From Devosia aquimaris (GTDB taxonomy: Bacteria > Pseudomonadota > Alphaproteobacteria > Rhizobiales > Devosiaceae): a stretch of 64,000 bases of DNA. Shown here piece after piece: positions 34,063 through 43,102 of the stretch. The DNA lies in the NCBI RefSeq assembly GCF_020169335.1, contig NZ_JAIEZN010000002.1:744001-808000 (forward strand), written 5' to 3'. Each line of letters starts with the position of its first letter. Position 1 is the stretch's first letter. The notes beneath the pieces are model-generated. The model saw only the letters and a program-made list of their open reading frames with translations, did not search any database and was not told where the DNA came from. Both the position numbers and the translations under genes were made by a program.

Positions 34063-35001
34063 ATGGCCAAACGCAAGATCGCCGTCATTGGCGTGGGTAA
34101 GATCGCGCAGGATCAGCACCTGCCGGTGATCGATCAATCCGAGGATTTTGAGCTGGCTGCGACGGTATCGACCCGCGGTCTGGGCCATAATGGCGTGCCT
34201 GTGTTCAAGACGCCGGGCGAGCTGTTTGCGGCCATGCCTGAAGTCTCTCTGGTCTCCATCTGCACGCCGCCCGGGATTCGCCACCAATATGTCCGCGAGG
34301 CGCTCGACGCCGGCAAGGACGTGATGATGGAAAAGCCGCCCACCACGACGATCTCCGAGCTGGACGACCTGATCGCCCATGCCGATCGGCTAGGGCGTGT
34401 GCTCTATCAGACCTGGCACAGCCAGTATAACGCGGCCGTCGACCGCACCAAGGCGATCCTGGCGGAGCAGGGCGTGGTGTCCGCCCGCATCGACTGGCGC
34501 GAAAGCGTGCGCAAATGGCATCCTGGTCAGGACTGGGTCTGGGAGCCCGGTGGGTTTGGTGTCTGCGACCCCGGTATCAATGCGCTCTCCATCTTCACCA
34601 AGGTCATGCCCTTCCCGGTCTTTGTCAGCACCAGCAAGCTGACCTTCCCGGCCAACCGGCAGACCCCGATTGATGTCGAGATCACCTTCAAGTCCGGTCA
34701 GGCCCACAAGCCTGAGCTATCGGCCGGCTTCAACTGGCTGGAGGAGAGCGGCGAGATCTGGACGATCCGTTTCGAGACCGGAACGGGTGACGTGTTGCGC
34801 CTTGAGGGGGGCGGTCGCAGCCTGCGCATCAACGACGAACTGGTGCTCAAGCATGGCGACGCCGAATATGGCGCCATGTATGACCATTTTGCCGATCTGC
34901 TGGATGCCGGTCGGAGCGATGTCGATGCGGCGCCGTTGCGCCTGATGAGCGACGTGTTCCTGATGGGTGCCCGCGTCACCGGCCCGGATTTCGAATGGTA
35001 A
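34063..35001 (+). CDS. D-galactose / L-arabinose 1-dehydrogenase (Gfo/Idh/MocA family)
   Basis: 312 residues: Rossmann start IAVIGVGKIAQDQHLPVI, catalytic-loop MMEKPP, and RKWHPGQDWVWEPGGFGVCDPGINALSI, which closely follows Pseudomonas D-galactose 1-dehydrogenase and related L-arabinose 1-dehydrogenases. These oxidise the pyranose to its lactone with NAD(P)+. TAGGAG before the ATG supports the start. It ends at a strong bidirectional terminator. Confidence 0.85.
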   Translation: MAKRKIAVIGVGKIAQDQHLPVIDQSEDFELAATVSTRGLGHNGVPVFKTPGELFAAMPEVSLVSICTPPGIRHQYVREALDAGKDVMMEKPPTTTISELDDLIAHADRLGRVLYQTWHSQYNAAVDRTKAILAEQGVVSARIDWRESVRKWHPGQDWVWEPGGFGVCDPGINALSIFTKVMPFPVFVSTSKLTFPANRQTPIDVEITFKSGQAHKPELSAGFNWLEESGEIWTIRFETGTGDVLRLEGGGRSLRINDELVLKHGDAEYGAMYDHFADLLDAGRSDVDAAPLRLMSDVFLMGARVTGPDFEW

Positions 35002-35036
35002 TGTCGGGCGCTTGCGCCCGCTGAAGCCCTGAGACG

Positions 35037-35082
35037 ACAAAGGCCCCCGGAAACGCCGTTCCGGGGGCCTTCTTGTTTCTTG
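35037..35082. terminator. Bidirectional intrinsic terminator
   Basis: AGGCCCCCGGAA / TTCCGGGGGCCT (perfect 12-bp stem, 6-base loop), followed by TCTTGTTTCTT on the plus strand and preceded by AAA for the minus strand, between convergent genes. Confidence 0.9.
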
Positions 35083-35091
35083 CGGAGCTGA

Positions 35092-36030
35092 CTACTCGCC
35101 GGCTTTGGTCAGCGCCTGGATTTCGTCGTCGGTGAGCTTGAGGCGCACGCCGCGCGCCAGGCTCCTGACCTGCTCGACCGAGGTGGCTGAGGCAATCGGC
35201 GCCGTCACCCCGGGCTGGGCAACGAGCCAGGCGAGCGACACCTCGGCCGGCGTTGCATCATGGGCCGCGGCGACCTCGTCGAGAGCCCCCAGGATAGCCT
35301 TGCCCTTCGCGTCGAGATACTTGGCCATGCCGCCACCGCGCTGCGACTTGCCGAAATCGGCCTCGCTGCGGTACTTGCCGGTCAAAAAGCCCGAGGCGAG
35401 ACTGTAATAGACTACCGTGCCCATCTCCTGGGCGATGACCGTGTCGCGCAGGGCGTCAAATTCGGCGCGGTCATAGAGATTGTAGCGCGGCTGCAGAACC
35501 TCATAGCGTGGCAGCGACTTGACGACCGACGTCTCCTGCGCCGCCTTGACCATGTCCGCGGTGTAGTTCGATGCGCCCAGGACACGCACCTTGCCGGCGC
35601 GCACCATGGGATCATAGGCGGTCAGCGTTTCCTCATGGCTGGTCTTGGGGTCCGGCCAGTGGCTGAAATAGACGTCGACATAGTCTGTTTGCAGCCGCGC
35701 CAGGGAATCCGTGAAACCCTTGGCTACCTGCGTCGCCGAAAGCCCGCCGGCTTCATTGGCCGAGTTGACCTTGGTGAAAATGTGCACGGCCTCGCGATTG
35801 CCGCGCGCCTTCATCCATTTTCCGATGATGGTCTCGCTCAGGCCCGGCGGATTGCCCGGCACCCAGTTTGGATAGCCCTGGGCGGTGTCGATGGCGGTAA
35901 AGCCTTCTTCGACAAAGGCGTCCAGAATTGCAAAGCCCTGTTCTTCATTGACCGTCCAGCCGAAGACATTGCCTCCCAGCACCAGCGGTTCGATGACAAG
36001 TTCACTGCGTCCGATCGGGCGGCGGTCCAT
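35092..36030 (-). CDS. aldo/keto reductase
   Basis: 312 residues, TIM-barrel AKR. The tetrad is visible: Asp and Tyr in AIDTAQGYPN, Lys in IFTKVN, His in YFSHWPDP. NADPH-dependent reduction of a carbonyl; the substrate is not assignable. GGAGAG before the ATG fixes the start. The neighbouring sugar dehydrogenase hints at sugar chemistry. Confidence 0.9.
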   Translation of the reverse strand: MDRRPIGRSELVIEPLVLGGNVFGWTVNEEQGFAILDAFVEEGFTAIDTAQGYPNWVPGNPPGLSETIIGKWMKARGNREAVHIFTKVNSANEAGGLSATQVAKGFTDSLARLQTDYVDVYFSHWPDPKTSHEETLTAYDPMVRAGKVRVLGASNYTADMVKAAQETSVVKSLPRYEVLQPRYNLYDRAEFDALRDTVIAQEMGTVVYYSLASGFLTGKYRSEADFGKSQRGGGMAKYLDAKGKAILGALDEVAAAHDATPAEVSLAWLVAQPGVTAPIASATSVEQVRSLARGVRLKLTDDEIQALTKAGE

Positions 36031-36082
36031 GCGAGCTCTCCATTCTGATTGTGTTGATCAACCCTAGAGGGCTGATCTGGTA

Positions 36083-36478
36083 CTATTGTGGCCGCGGTTC
36101 AATCAGGTCCCAGAGATTTCCGTAGAGATCTTCGAAAACCGCAACTGTGCCATAGGGTTCGTGGCGCGGCGCCTCGCGGAAGACCACGCCCCGCGCCAGC
36201 ATGCCCGCGTGCTCGGCCGCAAAATCATCGGTTTCGATAAAGCCCATCACCCGCCCGCCGGTCTGGTCGCCGACGGCGGCCATTTGCGCTGGTCCGTCGG
36301 CCCGCGCCAGTAGCAGCCGCGTGCCGCCGCCATCCCTGGGCCCCACCAGCACCCAGCGCTTGCCGCCGCCCATGTCGGTGTCGGTCAAAAGGGCAAAACC
36401 GAGCTGGTCGCGATAAAATACGATCGCCGCATCATAATCGGCGACCACAAGAGTCATTGTTGCGATAGATTTTGTCAT
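36083..36478 (-). CDS. VOC family protein
   Basis: 131 residues, single vicinal-oxygen-chelate domain: MTLVVADYDAAIVFYRDQLGF at the start and VAVFEDLYGNLWDLIEP at the end. It lies 52 bases upstream of the aldo/keto reductase on the same strand. No clear ribosome-binding site. Substrate unknown. Confidence 0.8.
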   Translation of the reverse strand: MTKSIATMTLVVADYDAAIVFYRDQLGFALLTDTDMGGGKRWVLVGPRDGGGTRLLLARADGPAQMAAVGDQTGGRVMGFIETDDFAAEHAGMLARGVVFREAPRHEPYGTVAVFEDLYGNLWDLIEPRPQ

Positions 36479-36592
36479 GCGGGCAAGGGAGCATCAGCCG
36501 GGCCTCTGCGGTCAAGAGGGGTGAAGTGCCCACCGAACCGTTACAAGCAAATCCGTCCAATCCTGTGGAAGAGGGCTTTGCCTGTCATCCAA

Positions 36593-36608
36593 TTGACCAA
36601 ATGGTCAA
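36593..36608. promoter_or_regulatory. Palindrome TTGACCA-AA-TGGTCAA upstream of the dipeptide ABC operon
   Basis: Perfect 7-bp arms with a 2-base centre, about 98 bases before the dppA start. The TGGTCA half-site resembles sites of GntR-type repressors. No regulator gene is adjacent. Confidence 0.45.
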
Positions 36609-36705
36609 ACTCCCCCATTGCACTCCCCCGGATTCTAGGCTTTGTTGACCGCCAAGCTCCGGATGGCAAACCGGTGGCGCATAGAACTTTCGGGAGATAA
36701 CAATC

Positions 36706-38298
36706 ATGAAATTGATGAAAAGCCTGCTGGCGGCAACCGCCATCATCGCGCTCGCAGCCGGTGCTGCCCAGGCCAAGCAGTTGATCTACTGCTCGGAAGC
36801 GTCCCCCAAGCATTTCGATCCGGCCATGGCGACCGGCGGCAATGACTTCGACGCTTCGTCCCGCACCATCTACAACCGCCTGGTTGAGTTCAAGCATGGC
36901 GAAACCGCCATCGAGCCCGGTCTGGCTGACAGCTGGGAAATCTCCGAGGACGGGCTGGAATACACCTTCCACCTGCATCCGGGCACCAAGTTCCACACCA
37001 CCGACTATTTCACGCCCACCCGCGATCTGAATGCGGACGACGTGGTGTTCTCGTTTGAGCGCCAGTTCAAGCAGGACAATCCGTTCAACGCCTATCTGGC
37101 CGACAGCCAGTATGAATATTACGAAGCGATGGCCATGCCTTCCTACATCAAGGAAGTGGTCAAGGTGGACGATCTGACGGTCAAGATCGTGCTCAACACG
37201 CCCAACTCCCCCATGCTGGCCAACCTGGGCATGGACTTTGCGTCCATCGTTTCCAAGGAATATGCCGACCAGCTGGCTGCCTCGGGCAACACCGCCGATT
37301 TCGCTGCCAAGCCGATCGGCACCGGCCCGTTCCAGTACGTTGACTACCAGCTGGATTCGGTGATCCGCTATTCCGCCTTCCCCGACTACTTCAAGGGCAA
37401 GGTTGCACTCGATGACCTGATCTTCGCCATCACGCCCGACACCACCGCGCGCACCCAGCGCCTGTTGGCTGGCGAATGCGACATCATGAGCTACCCCAAC
37501 CCGACCGATATCGCCTCCCTCAAGGAGAACCCGGATCTGGTGGTGATGGACCAGGCTGGCCTGAACATCGGCTACATGAGCTACAACACCACTGTTGCGC
37601 CCACCGATGACGTGGAAGTGCGCAAGGCGCTCAGCATGGCCATCAACAAGCCCGCGCTGGTTGAAGCCCTGTTCGGCGCCGGCAATGCCGAGCCGGCCAA
37701 GAACCTGATCCCGCCCACCATGTGGTCCTACAACACCGCAACGCCCGAGCAGGAATACAACCCCGAAAAGGCCAAGGAAATCCTGGCTGCCAAGGGCGTG
37801 ACCGAGATCGAGCTGTGGGCTTCGGACCGCGCCCGCTCCTACAACCCGAGCTTTGCACGGTCGGCTGAGATCATTCAGCAGGACTGGGCTGCGGTTGGCG
37901 TCAAGGCCACCATCAACACCGTGGAATGGACGCAGTACCGCATCGACGGCGCCAAGTCAGATCGTCCCGGCGCCTTCCAGATCGGCTGGGGCGGCGACAA
38001 TGGTGATCCGGACAACTTCTTTGCCGTGCTGTTCGGCGCTGCGGCCATCGGGACCCAGAACTATTCCATCTGGAACAACGCTGAGTTCGAAGAGCTGATC
38101 AAGCAGGGCGTGCTCGAGACCGATCCGGCCAAGCGCGCCGAGATCTACACCAAGGCACAGGAAGTCATGACCCGTGAAGAGCCCGCCTTCCTGATGGCGC
38201 ACTCGACCATCTACATGCCCATGAGCAAGAAGGTCATCGGCTACACCATGGATCCGCTGGCCATGCACCGCTTCGACAACGTCGACGTTGCCGAATAA
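36706..38298 (+). CDS. dppA: ABC dipeptide/oligopeptide-type substrate-binding protein
   Basis: 530 residues of the family 5 solute-binding fold with a signal peptide cleaved after AAQA (about residue 24). FDPAMATGGNDFDASSRTIYNRLVEF and NADDVVFSFERQ are family motifs. It binds peptides or other small ligands for the downstream permeases. GGGAGA before the ATG fixes the start. First gene of a five-gene operon. Confidence 0.9.
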   Translation: MKLMKSLLAATAIIALAAGAAQAKQLIYCSEASPKHFDPAMATGGNDFDASSRTIYNRLVEFKHGETAIEPGLADSWEISEDGLEYTFHLHPGTKFHTTDYFTPTRDLNADDVVFSFERQFKQDNPFNAYLADSQYEYYEAMAMPSYIKEVVKVDDLTVKIVLNTPNSPMLANLGMDFASIVSKEYADQLAASGNTADFAAKPIGTGPFQYVDYQLDSVIRYSAFPDYFKGKVALDDLIFAITPDTTARTQRLLAGECDIMSYPNPTDIASLKENPDLVVMDQAGLNIGYMSYNTTVAPTDDVEVRKALSMAINKPALVEALFGAGNAEPAKNLIPPTMWSYNTATPEQEYNPEKAKEILAAKGVTEIELWASDRARSYNPSFARSAEIIQQDWAAVGVKATINTVEWTQYRIDGAKSDRPGAFQIGWGGDNGDPDNFFAVLFGAAAIGTQNYSIWNNAEFEELIKQGVLETDPAKRAEIYTKAQEVMTREEPAFLMAHSTIYMPMSKKVIGYTMDPLAMHRFDNVDVAE

Positions 38299-38311
38299 GC
38301 CATGAGGCCTG

Positions 38312-38336
38312 GCGGCGCCGGTTAACCCGGCGCCGC
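38312..38336 (+). terminator. Hairpin between dppA and dppB
   Basis: GCGGCGCCGG / CCGGCGCCGC with a TTAAC loop, 14 bases after the dppA stop and 13 before dppB, without a T-tract. It probably stabilises the dppA message. Confidence 0.55.
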
Positions 38337-38349
38337 TGGCCATTGCACC

Positions 38350-39363
38350 ATGCTCAGATACATCATCAACAGACTCGCGTTGGTCATCCCGACGCTGATC
38401 GGCATTACTATTTGCTCGTTCGGCTTCGTGCGGCTGATCCCCGGCGACCCCATTCTGGCTCTCTCCGGCGAGCGCGGCGTCAGCGCCGAGCGCTATGCCG
38501 CCCTGGTCACCAAATATGGCTTCGACCGACCGATCTGGGAGCAGTATTTCCGCTATATCGGCCAGGTCATCCAGGGTGACTTTGGCGATTCACTGGCCAC
38601 GCACCGTCCGGTGATCGAAGAGTTCTTCAAGCTCTTTCCCGCCACGGTCGAACTGGCTGTCTTTGCGCTGATCTTTGCCATCGTGCTGGGCATTCCCGCC
38701 GGCATCTTTGCCGCCGTCAAGCGCGGCAGCTGGCTCGATCAGGGCCTGATGGGCACGGCCCTGGTCGGCTATTCCATGCCGATCTTCTGGTGGGGCCTGC
38801 TGCTGATCATCTTCTTTTCCGGCTATCTGGGCTGGACGCCGGTTTCGGGCCGCATCGGCCTGCAGTATTTCTTCAAGCCGGTTACCGGCTTCATGCTGAT
38901 CGACAGCCTGATCGCCGGCAAGCCCGATGGCTTCGTTTCGGCGCTGCGGCACCTGATCCTGCCCACCATCGTCCTGGGCACAATTCCACTCGCCGTCATC
39001 GCGCGTCAGACACGCTCGGCCATGCTCGAAGTCATGGGCGAGGACTATGTTCGCACCGCCAAGGCCAAGGGGCTCAGTGGCCAGCGCGTCATTGGTCTGC
39101 ATGCCTTGCGCAATGCGCTGATCCCGGTGGTCACCACCATTGGTCTGCAGATCGGCGTGCTGATGGGCGGTGCCATCCTCACCGAGACCATCTTCTCCTG
39201 GCCCGGCATTGGACGCTGGCTGGTCGATTCCATCTACAAGCGTGACTATGCCGTGGTGCAGAACGGCCTCCTCATCGTGGCTGTCATCGTCATGCTGGTG
39301 AACCTGATCGTCGATCTGCTGTACGCCTTCATCAATCCCAGAATCCGGGTGCAGAAGTCATGA
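38350..39363 (+). CDS. dppB: ABC dipeptide transporter permease (DppB-like)
   Basis: 337 residues, six hydrophobic segments, N-terminal MLRYIINRLALVIPTLIGIT and EDYVRTAKAKGLSGQRVIGLHALRNALIPV, the EAA-type loop. Its stop overlaps dppC by four bases. Confidence 0.92.
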   Translation: MLRYIINRLALVIPTLIGITICSFGFVRLIPGDPILALSGERGVSAERYAALVTKYGFDRPIWEQYFRYIGQVIQGDFGDSLATHRPVIEEFFKLFPATVELAVFALIFAIVLGIPAGIFAAVKRGSWLDQGLMGTALVGYSMPIFWWGLLLIIFFSGYLGWTPVSGRIGLQYFFKPVTGFMLIDSLIAGKPDGFVSALRHLILPTIVLGTIPLAVIARQTRSAMLEVMGEDYVRTAKAKGLSGQRVIGLHALRNALIPVVTTIGLQIGVLMGGAILTETIFSWPGIGRWLVDSIYKRDYAVVQNGLLIVAVIVMLVNLIVDLLYAFINPRIRVQKS

Positions 39364-40262
39364 CCACGATCCCCTCCGCTTCGCCGCAAGCGCAGCGGCC
39401 GGTCTCGGCCCTGCGCGAATTCTGGCATTATTTCTCGCAGAACCGCGGCGCCGTGATCGGCCTGGTCGTGCTCGGCTTCATGGTGGCCATTGCCATCCTG
39501 GCGCCGGTGCTGGCGCCCCATTCGCCCGAACTGCAATATCGCGACGCCCTGCTCAAGCCGCCCGCCTGGGAGGCCGGTGGCTCCTGGACCTATGTTCTGG
39601 GCACAGACGCGGTGGGCCGCGACATGCTCTCGCGCCTGATGTATGGCGCCCGCTTCTCGCTGGTCATCGGCGTGGTGGTCGTCACCCTGGCGCTCGTTGG
39701 CGGAATCACCCTGGGCCTGATCGCGGGCTACTTCCGCGGCTGGGTCGATATCGTCATCATGCGCATCATGGACATCATCCTGGCCTTCCCCTCGCTGCTG
39801 CTGGCCCTGGTGCTGGTGGCCGTGTTGGGGCCGGGCCTGGTCAATGCCATGCTCGCCATTGCCCTGGTGCTGCAGCCGCATTTCGCCCGCCTCGTCCGCG
39901 CCGCGGTGATGTCGGAAGCCAATCGCGACTATGTCACCTCCTCGCGCCTGGCCGGCGCTGGCCATCTGCGGCTGATGCTGGTGACCATCCTGCCCAACTG
40001 CCTGGCCCCCCTGATCGTCCAGGCCACGCTGAGCTTTTCGGCTGCCATTCTCGAGGCTGCCGCTCTGGGCTTTCTCGGCTTGGGTGCCCAGCCGCCGACG
40101 CCCGAATGGGGCACCATGCTGGCTACGGCGCGTGAATTCATTACCCGTGCGCCCTGGGTGGTGACCTTCCCCGGTCTGGCTATCCTGGTCACCGTGCTGG
40201 CCATCAACCTGATCGGCGACGGCTTGCGTGATGCCCTCGATCCCAAGCTCAAGAGGAGCTGA
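39360..40262 (+). CDS. dppC: ABC dipeptide transporter permease (DppC-like)
   Basis: 300 residues with an N-terminal OppC-type segment (GAVIGLVVLGFMVAIAILAPVLAP), GTDAVGRDMLSRLMYGARFSL, and the EAA loop ANRDYVTSSRLAGAGHLRLML. Partner of DppB; overlaps it by four bases. Confidence 0.92.
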   Translation: MTTIPSASPQAQRPVSALREFWHYFSQNRGAVIGLVVLGFMVAIAILAPVLAPHSPELQYRDALLKPPAWEAGGSWTYVLGTDAVGRDMLSRLMYGARFSLVIGVVVVTLALVGGITLGLIAGYFRGWVDIVIMRIMDIILAFPSLLLALVLVAVLGPGLVNAMLAIALVLQPHFARLVRAAVMSEANRDYVTSSRLAGAGHLRLMLVTILPNCLAPLIVQATLSFSAAILEAAALGFLGLGAQPPTPEWGTMLATAREFITRAPWVVTFPGLAILVTVLAINLIGDGLRDALDPKLKRS

Positions 40263-40265
40263 GCC

Positions 40266-41114
40266 ATGCCCCTGCTTGATATCCGCAATCTGACGGTCGC
40301 CTTTGATACGTCGGTGGGCTTGTTCAAGGCCGTGGACGGCATCGACGTCTCGGTCGAAGCGCGCGAAGTGCTGGCCATTGTCGGGGAATCCGGCTCCGGC
40401 AAGTCGGTGGCCATGCTGGCTGTGATGGGCCTCTTGCCATCCTCGGCCACCGTCACCGCCGACCGCATGGAGTTCGAGGGCCGCGACCTGCTGTCCATGA
40501 GCACGGCCGATCGTCGCCGCATCATCGGCAAGGATATTGCCATGATCTTCCAGGAGCCGGTGGCGAGCCTTAATCCCTGCTTTACCATCGGCTTTCAGAT
40601 CGAAGAGGTGCTCTCCGAGCATCTGGGCCTGCGGGGCCGGGCGGCGCGTGACCGTGCCATCGAACTCCTGCGGCTGGTTGGCATCACCGACGGTGCCGAG
40701 CGTCTCGGCGCCTTTCCGCACCAGATGAGTGGTGGCCAGTGCCAGCGCGTGATGATCGCCATGGCCATTGCCTGCAATCCCAAGCTGCTGATTGCCGACG
40801 AGCCGACCACGGCGCTGGACGTGACGATCCAGAAGCAGATCCTGGACCTGTTGGTGCGTCTTCAGGCCGAACACGGCATGGGTCTGATCATGATCACCCA
40901 TGACATGGGCGTGGTCGCCGAGACCGCCGACCGAGTCATCGTGCAATATGAGGGACACAAGATGGAGGAGGCCGACGTGCTCTCCCTGTTCGAGAATCCC
41001 CAGTCGAACTACACCCGCGCCCTGCTGTCGGCCCTGCCCGACAATGCGGTGGGGGACCGCCTGCCGACCGTGTCGGATTTTGTGTTTGAACCGGCACCGG
41101 GGGCCCAGTCATGA
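40266..41114 (+). CDS. dppD: ABC dipeptide transporter ATPase (DppD-like, short)
   Basis: 282 residues: Walker A GESGSGKS, signature MSGGQCQR and Walker [13 protein letters not shown]. It is shorter than the usual DppD of about 320 residues and lacks the Cys-rich C-terminal extension often found there. The signature has Cys in place of the common Gln-Arg/Gln-Lys pairing. It overlaps dppF by four bases. Confidence 0.9.
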   Translation: MPLLDIRNLTVAFDTSVGLFKAVDGIDVSVEAREVLAIVGESGSGKSVAMLAVMGLLPSSATVTADRMEFEGRDLLSMSTADRRRIIGKDIAMIFQEPVASLNPCFTIGFQIEEVLSEHLGLRGRAARDRAIELLRLVGITDGAERLGAFPHQMSGGQCQRVMIAMAIACNPKLLIADEPTTALDVTIQKQILDLLVRLQAEHGMGLIMITHDMGVVAETADRVIVQYEGHKMEEADVLSLFENPQSNYTRALLSALPDNAVGDRLPTVSDFVFEPAPGAQS

Positions 41115-41941
41115 GCGCGCCCGTTCTCGAAGTCCGCAATCTCAAGCGCGACTATACCAGCTCGGGCGGCCTTTTCCGGGCCCCCAAGGTGGTCCACGCC
41201 GTCAAGGGCGTGAATTTCAGCCTCGCCCAGGGCAAGACCCTGGCGGTGGTGGGCGAAAGCGGCTGCGGCAAGTCCACCCTGGCCCGCATGATCACGTTGA
41301 TCGATGCCCCGACCGCCGGCGAAATCCTCATCGACGGCCAGGCTGTCGACAGCCATCACGTTACCCACGAAATGCGCCAGAAGGTGCAGATCGTGTTCCA
41401 GAATCCCTATGGTTCGCTCAATCCGCGCCAGAAGATCGGCGACGTGCTCTCCGAACCGCTGCTGCTCAACACGCGCCTGTCGGCCGCTGAGCGGCGGGAA
41501 CAGGCCATGGCCATGCTGGTCAAGGTGGGGCTGGGGCCCGAGCACTTCAATCGCTATCCGCATATGTTCTCTGGCGGCCAGCGCCAGCGCATTGCCATTG
41601 CTCGGGCGCTGATGCTCAATCCGCGCTTCCTGGTGCTCGACGAGCCGGTCTCGGCGCTTGATCTCAGCGTTCAGGCCCAGGTGCTCAACCTGCTCAAGGA
41701 CCTGCAGGAGGAGTTCGGGCTCACCTATGTCTTCATCAGCCATGACCTCAGCGTCGTGCGCTACATCGCCGACGAAGTGATGGTGATGTATTTTGGCGAT
41801 GTGGTGGAGCATGGCAGCCGCGATGCGGTGTTTGCCGATCCGCAACACGACTATACCCGCACGCTGTTTGCCGCCACGCCCAGGGCCGACGTGGCCAGCA
41901 TTCGCGAGCGTCTCGCTAAAAAAGCGGCGCTCGCCCAATAA
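41111..41941 (+). CDS. dppF: ABC dipeptide transporter ATPase (DppF-like)
   Basis: 276 residues: Walker A GESGCGKST, signature FSGGQRQR and Walker B FLVLDEPVSALD, with the long QNPYGSLNPRQKIGDVL Q-loop region of OppF/DppF. It ends before a strong hairpin and a convergent gene. Confidence 0.92.
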   Translation: MSAPVLEVRNLKRDYTSSGGLFRAPKVVHAVKGVNFSLAQGKTLAVVGESGCGKSTLARMITLIDAPTAGEILIDGQAVDSHHVTHEMRQKVQIVFQNPYGSLNPRQKIGDVLSEPLLLNTRLSAAERREQAMAMLVKVGLGPEHFNRYPHMFSGGQRQRIAIARALMLNPRFLVLDEPVSALDLSVQAQVLNLLKDLQEEFGLTYVFISHDLSVVRYIADEVMVMYFGDVVEHGSRDAVFADPQHDYTRTLFAATPRADVASIRERLAKKAALAQ

Positions 41942-41944
41942 GCT

Positions 41945-41977
41945 CCGGCGCTGGCGGACAGAACCCGCCGGCGCTGG
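41945..41977. terminator. Long hairpin between convergent dppF and Gfo/Idh/MocA gene
   Basis: CCGGCGCTGGCGG pairs with CCGCCGGCGCTGG over 13 positions (two G-T pairs), loop ACAGAAC, with no T-run. Confidence 0.55.
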
Positions 41978-41983
41978 ATCATC

Positions 41984-43024
41984 TCATGCTTGCACAGTTA
42001 CGCGAACGCCAGCCTTGGCCGACCGCATCAGCGCGTCGATCAGCCGGTGTACCAGCAGTGCCGTATGACCGGTTGAGACCGGCTGACGTCCGTTCTGCAC
42101 GGCGTCGGCAAATTCGGCGATCTGGGCTGCATGCCAGTCAAACGGGAACGCCATGGGATCGGCGCCACCGCCGCCCTGGCTGGCTTCACCCTCGGTGATG
42201 GTTTGCCCATCCATGGTCCGCACCGTCAGATTGCCCGCGGTGAGCGTCGCCGAGGCCCTGGCAAAGTTCAGCGTCAGGCTCTCCGGTCCACCAGGGAAAC
42301 TGGCCGTGGTCGCCATCATCGCCCCGACCGCGCCATTGGCGAATTCGAGCCCGGCGCTGACGAAATCCTCGGTCTCCATCTGGTGCAGCCGTGTGGTGGC
42401 CGCCATGGCAGTCACTGCCGCGACCGGACCGCACAGGCTAAGCATCAGGTCGAGCGAATGGATGGCCTGGGTGATCAGCACGCCGCCACCGTCCTGGGCC
42501 AACGTGCCGCGGCCGGGCTGGCTGTAGTAGCCCTCCTGCGGGCGCCACCACGGCACGACCAGATGCACGGCCTCAAGCCGCCCATAGCGGTCTTCGGCGA
42601 TGGCCTGGGCCAGAAAGCGTGAAGCCCGGCGGAAGCGATGCTGGAAGATCACGCCCAGGGTCACCCCGGCGGCGTCGCAGGTGGCGACAATGCGTTCGGC
42701 CGCCGCGACCGTCCGTTCGACCGGCTTTTCGAGCAGCACGTGTTTGCCCGCCGCGGCGGCGGCAGCGACGATCTCTTCGCGTGCATTGGGCGGGGTCAGC
42801 ACCAGCACGCCATCGAGCCGCGGGTCGGCCAGCATGGCCTCATAGCTGTCGGCGGCGGGCAGGCCATAGGTGCTGCAAAAGGCGTCCAGCTCCGCCCGGT
42901 TGCGACGATAGACGCCCAGCACGGCAATGCTGTCGCGCAAGGATTGCAGCGCCAGTCCATGTGGCTTGGCCCCCATGCCCGCGCCCACTACGCCCAGGAC
43001 AAAACGCCCGTTCTCGTCACTCAT
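41984..43024 (-). CDS. Gfo/Idh/MocA family oxidoreductase
   Basis: About 346 residues: Rossmann motif GVVGAGMGAKPHGLAL, LLEKPVERT, and a C-terminal alpha/beta domain with HSLDLMLSLCG. It is an NAD(P)-dependent sugar or cyclitol oxidoreductase of unknown substrate. GGGGGA nine bases upstream favours the ATG at 43024 over a TTG at 43042. Convergent with the dipeptide operon, so not part of it. Confidence 0.87.
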   Translation of the reverse strand: MSDENGRFVLGVVGAGMGAKPHGLALQSLRDSIAVLGVYRRNRAELDAFCSTYGLPAADSYEAMLADPRLDGVLVLTPPNAREEIVAAAAAAGKHVLLEKPVERTVAAAERIVATCDAAGVTLGVIFQHRFRRASRFLAQAIAEDRYGRLEAVHLVVPWWRPQEGYYSQPGRGTLAQDGGGVLITQAIHSLDLMLSLCGPVAAVTAMAATTRLHQMETEDFVSAGLEFANGAVGAMMATTASFPGGPESLTLNFARASATLTAGNLTVRTMDGQTITEGEASQGGGGADPMAFPFDWHAAQIAEFADAVQNGRQPVSTGHTALLVHRLIDALMRSAKAGVRVTVQA

Positions 43025-43102
43025 GCCGGCGATCCCCCGCAATTGGTTGTGGCGGGATCAATGGACCACGGGGATGGATTTGAGAAGAGGGGGCGGGGGC
43101 GG

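Noticed and set aside
39246..40958. Long minus-strand frame opposite dppC/dppD
   Set aside because: His/Gln/Asp-rich mirror of two well-supported ABC genes; no motifs and no ribosome-binding site in a sensible place.
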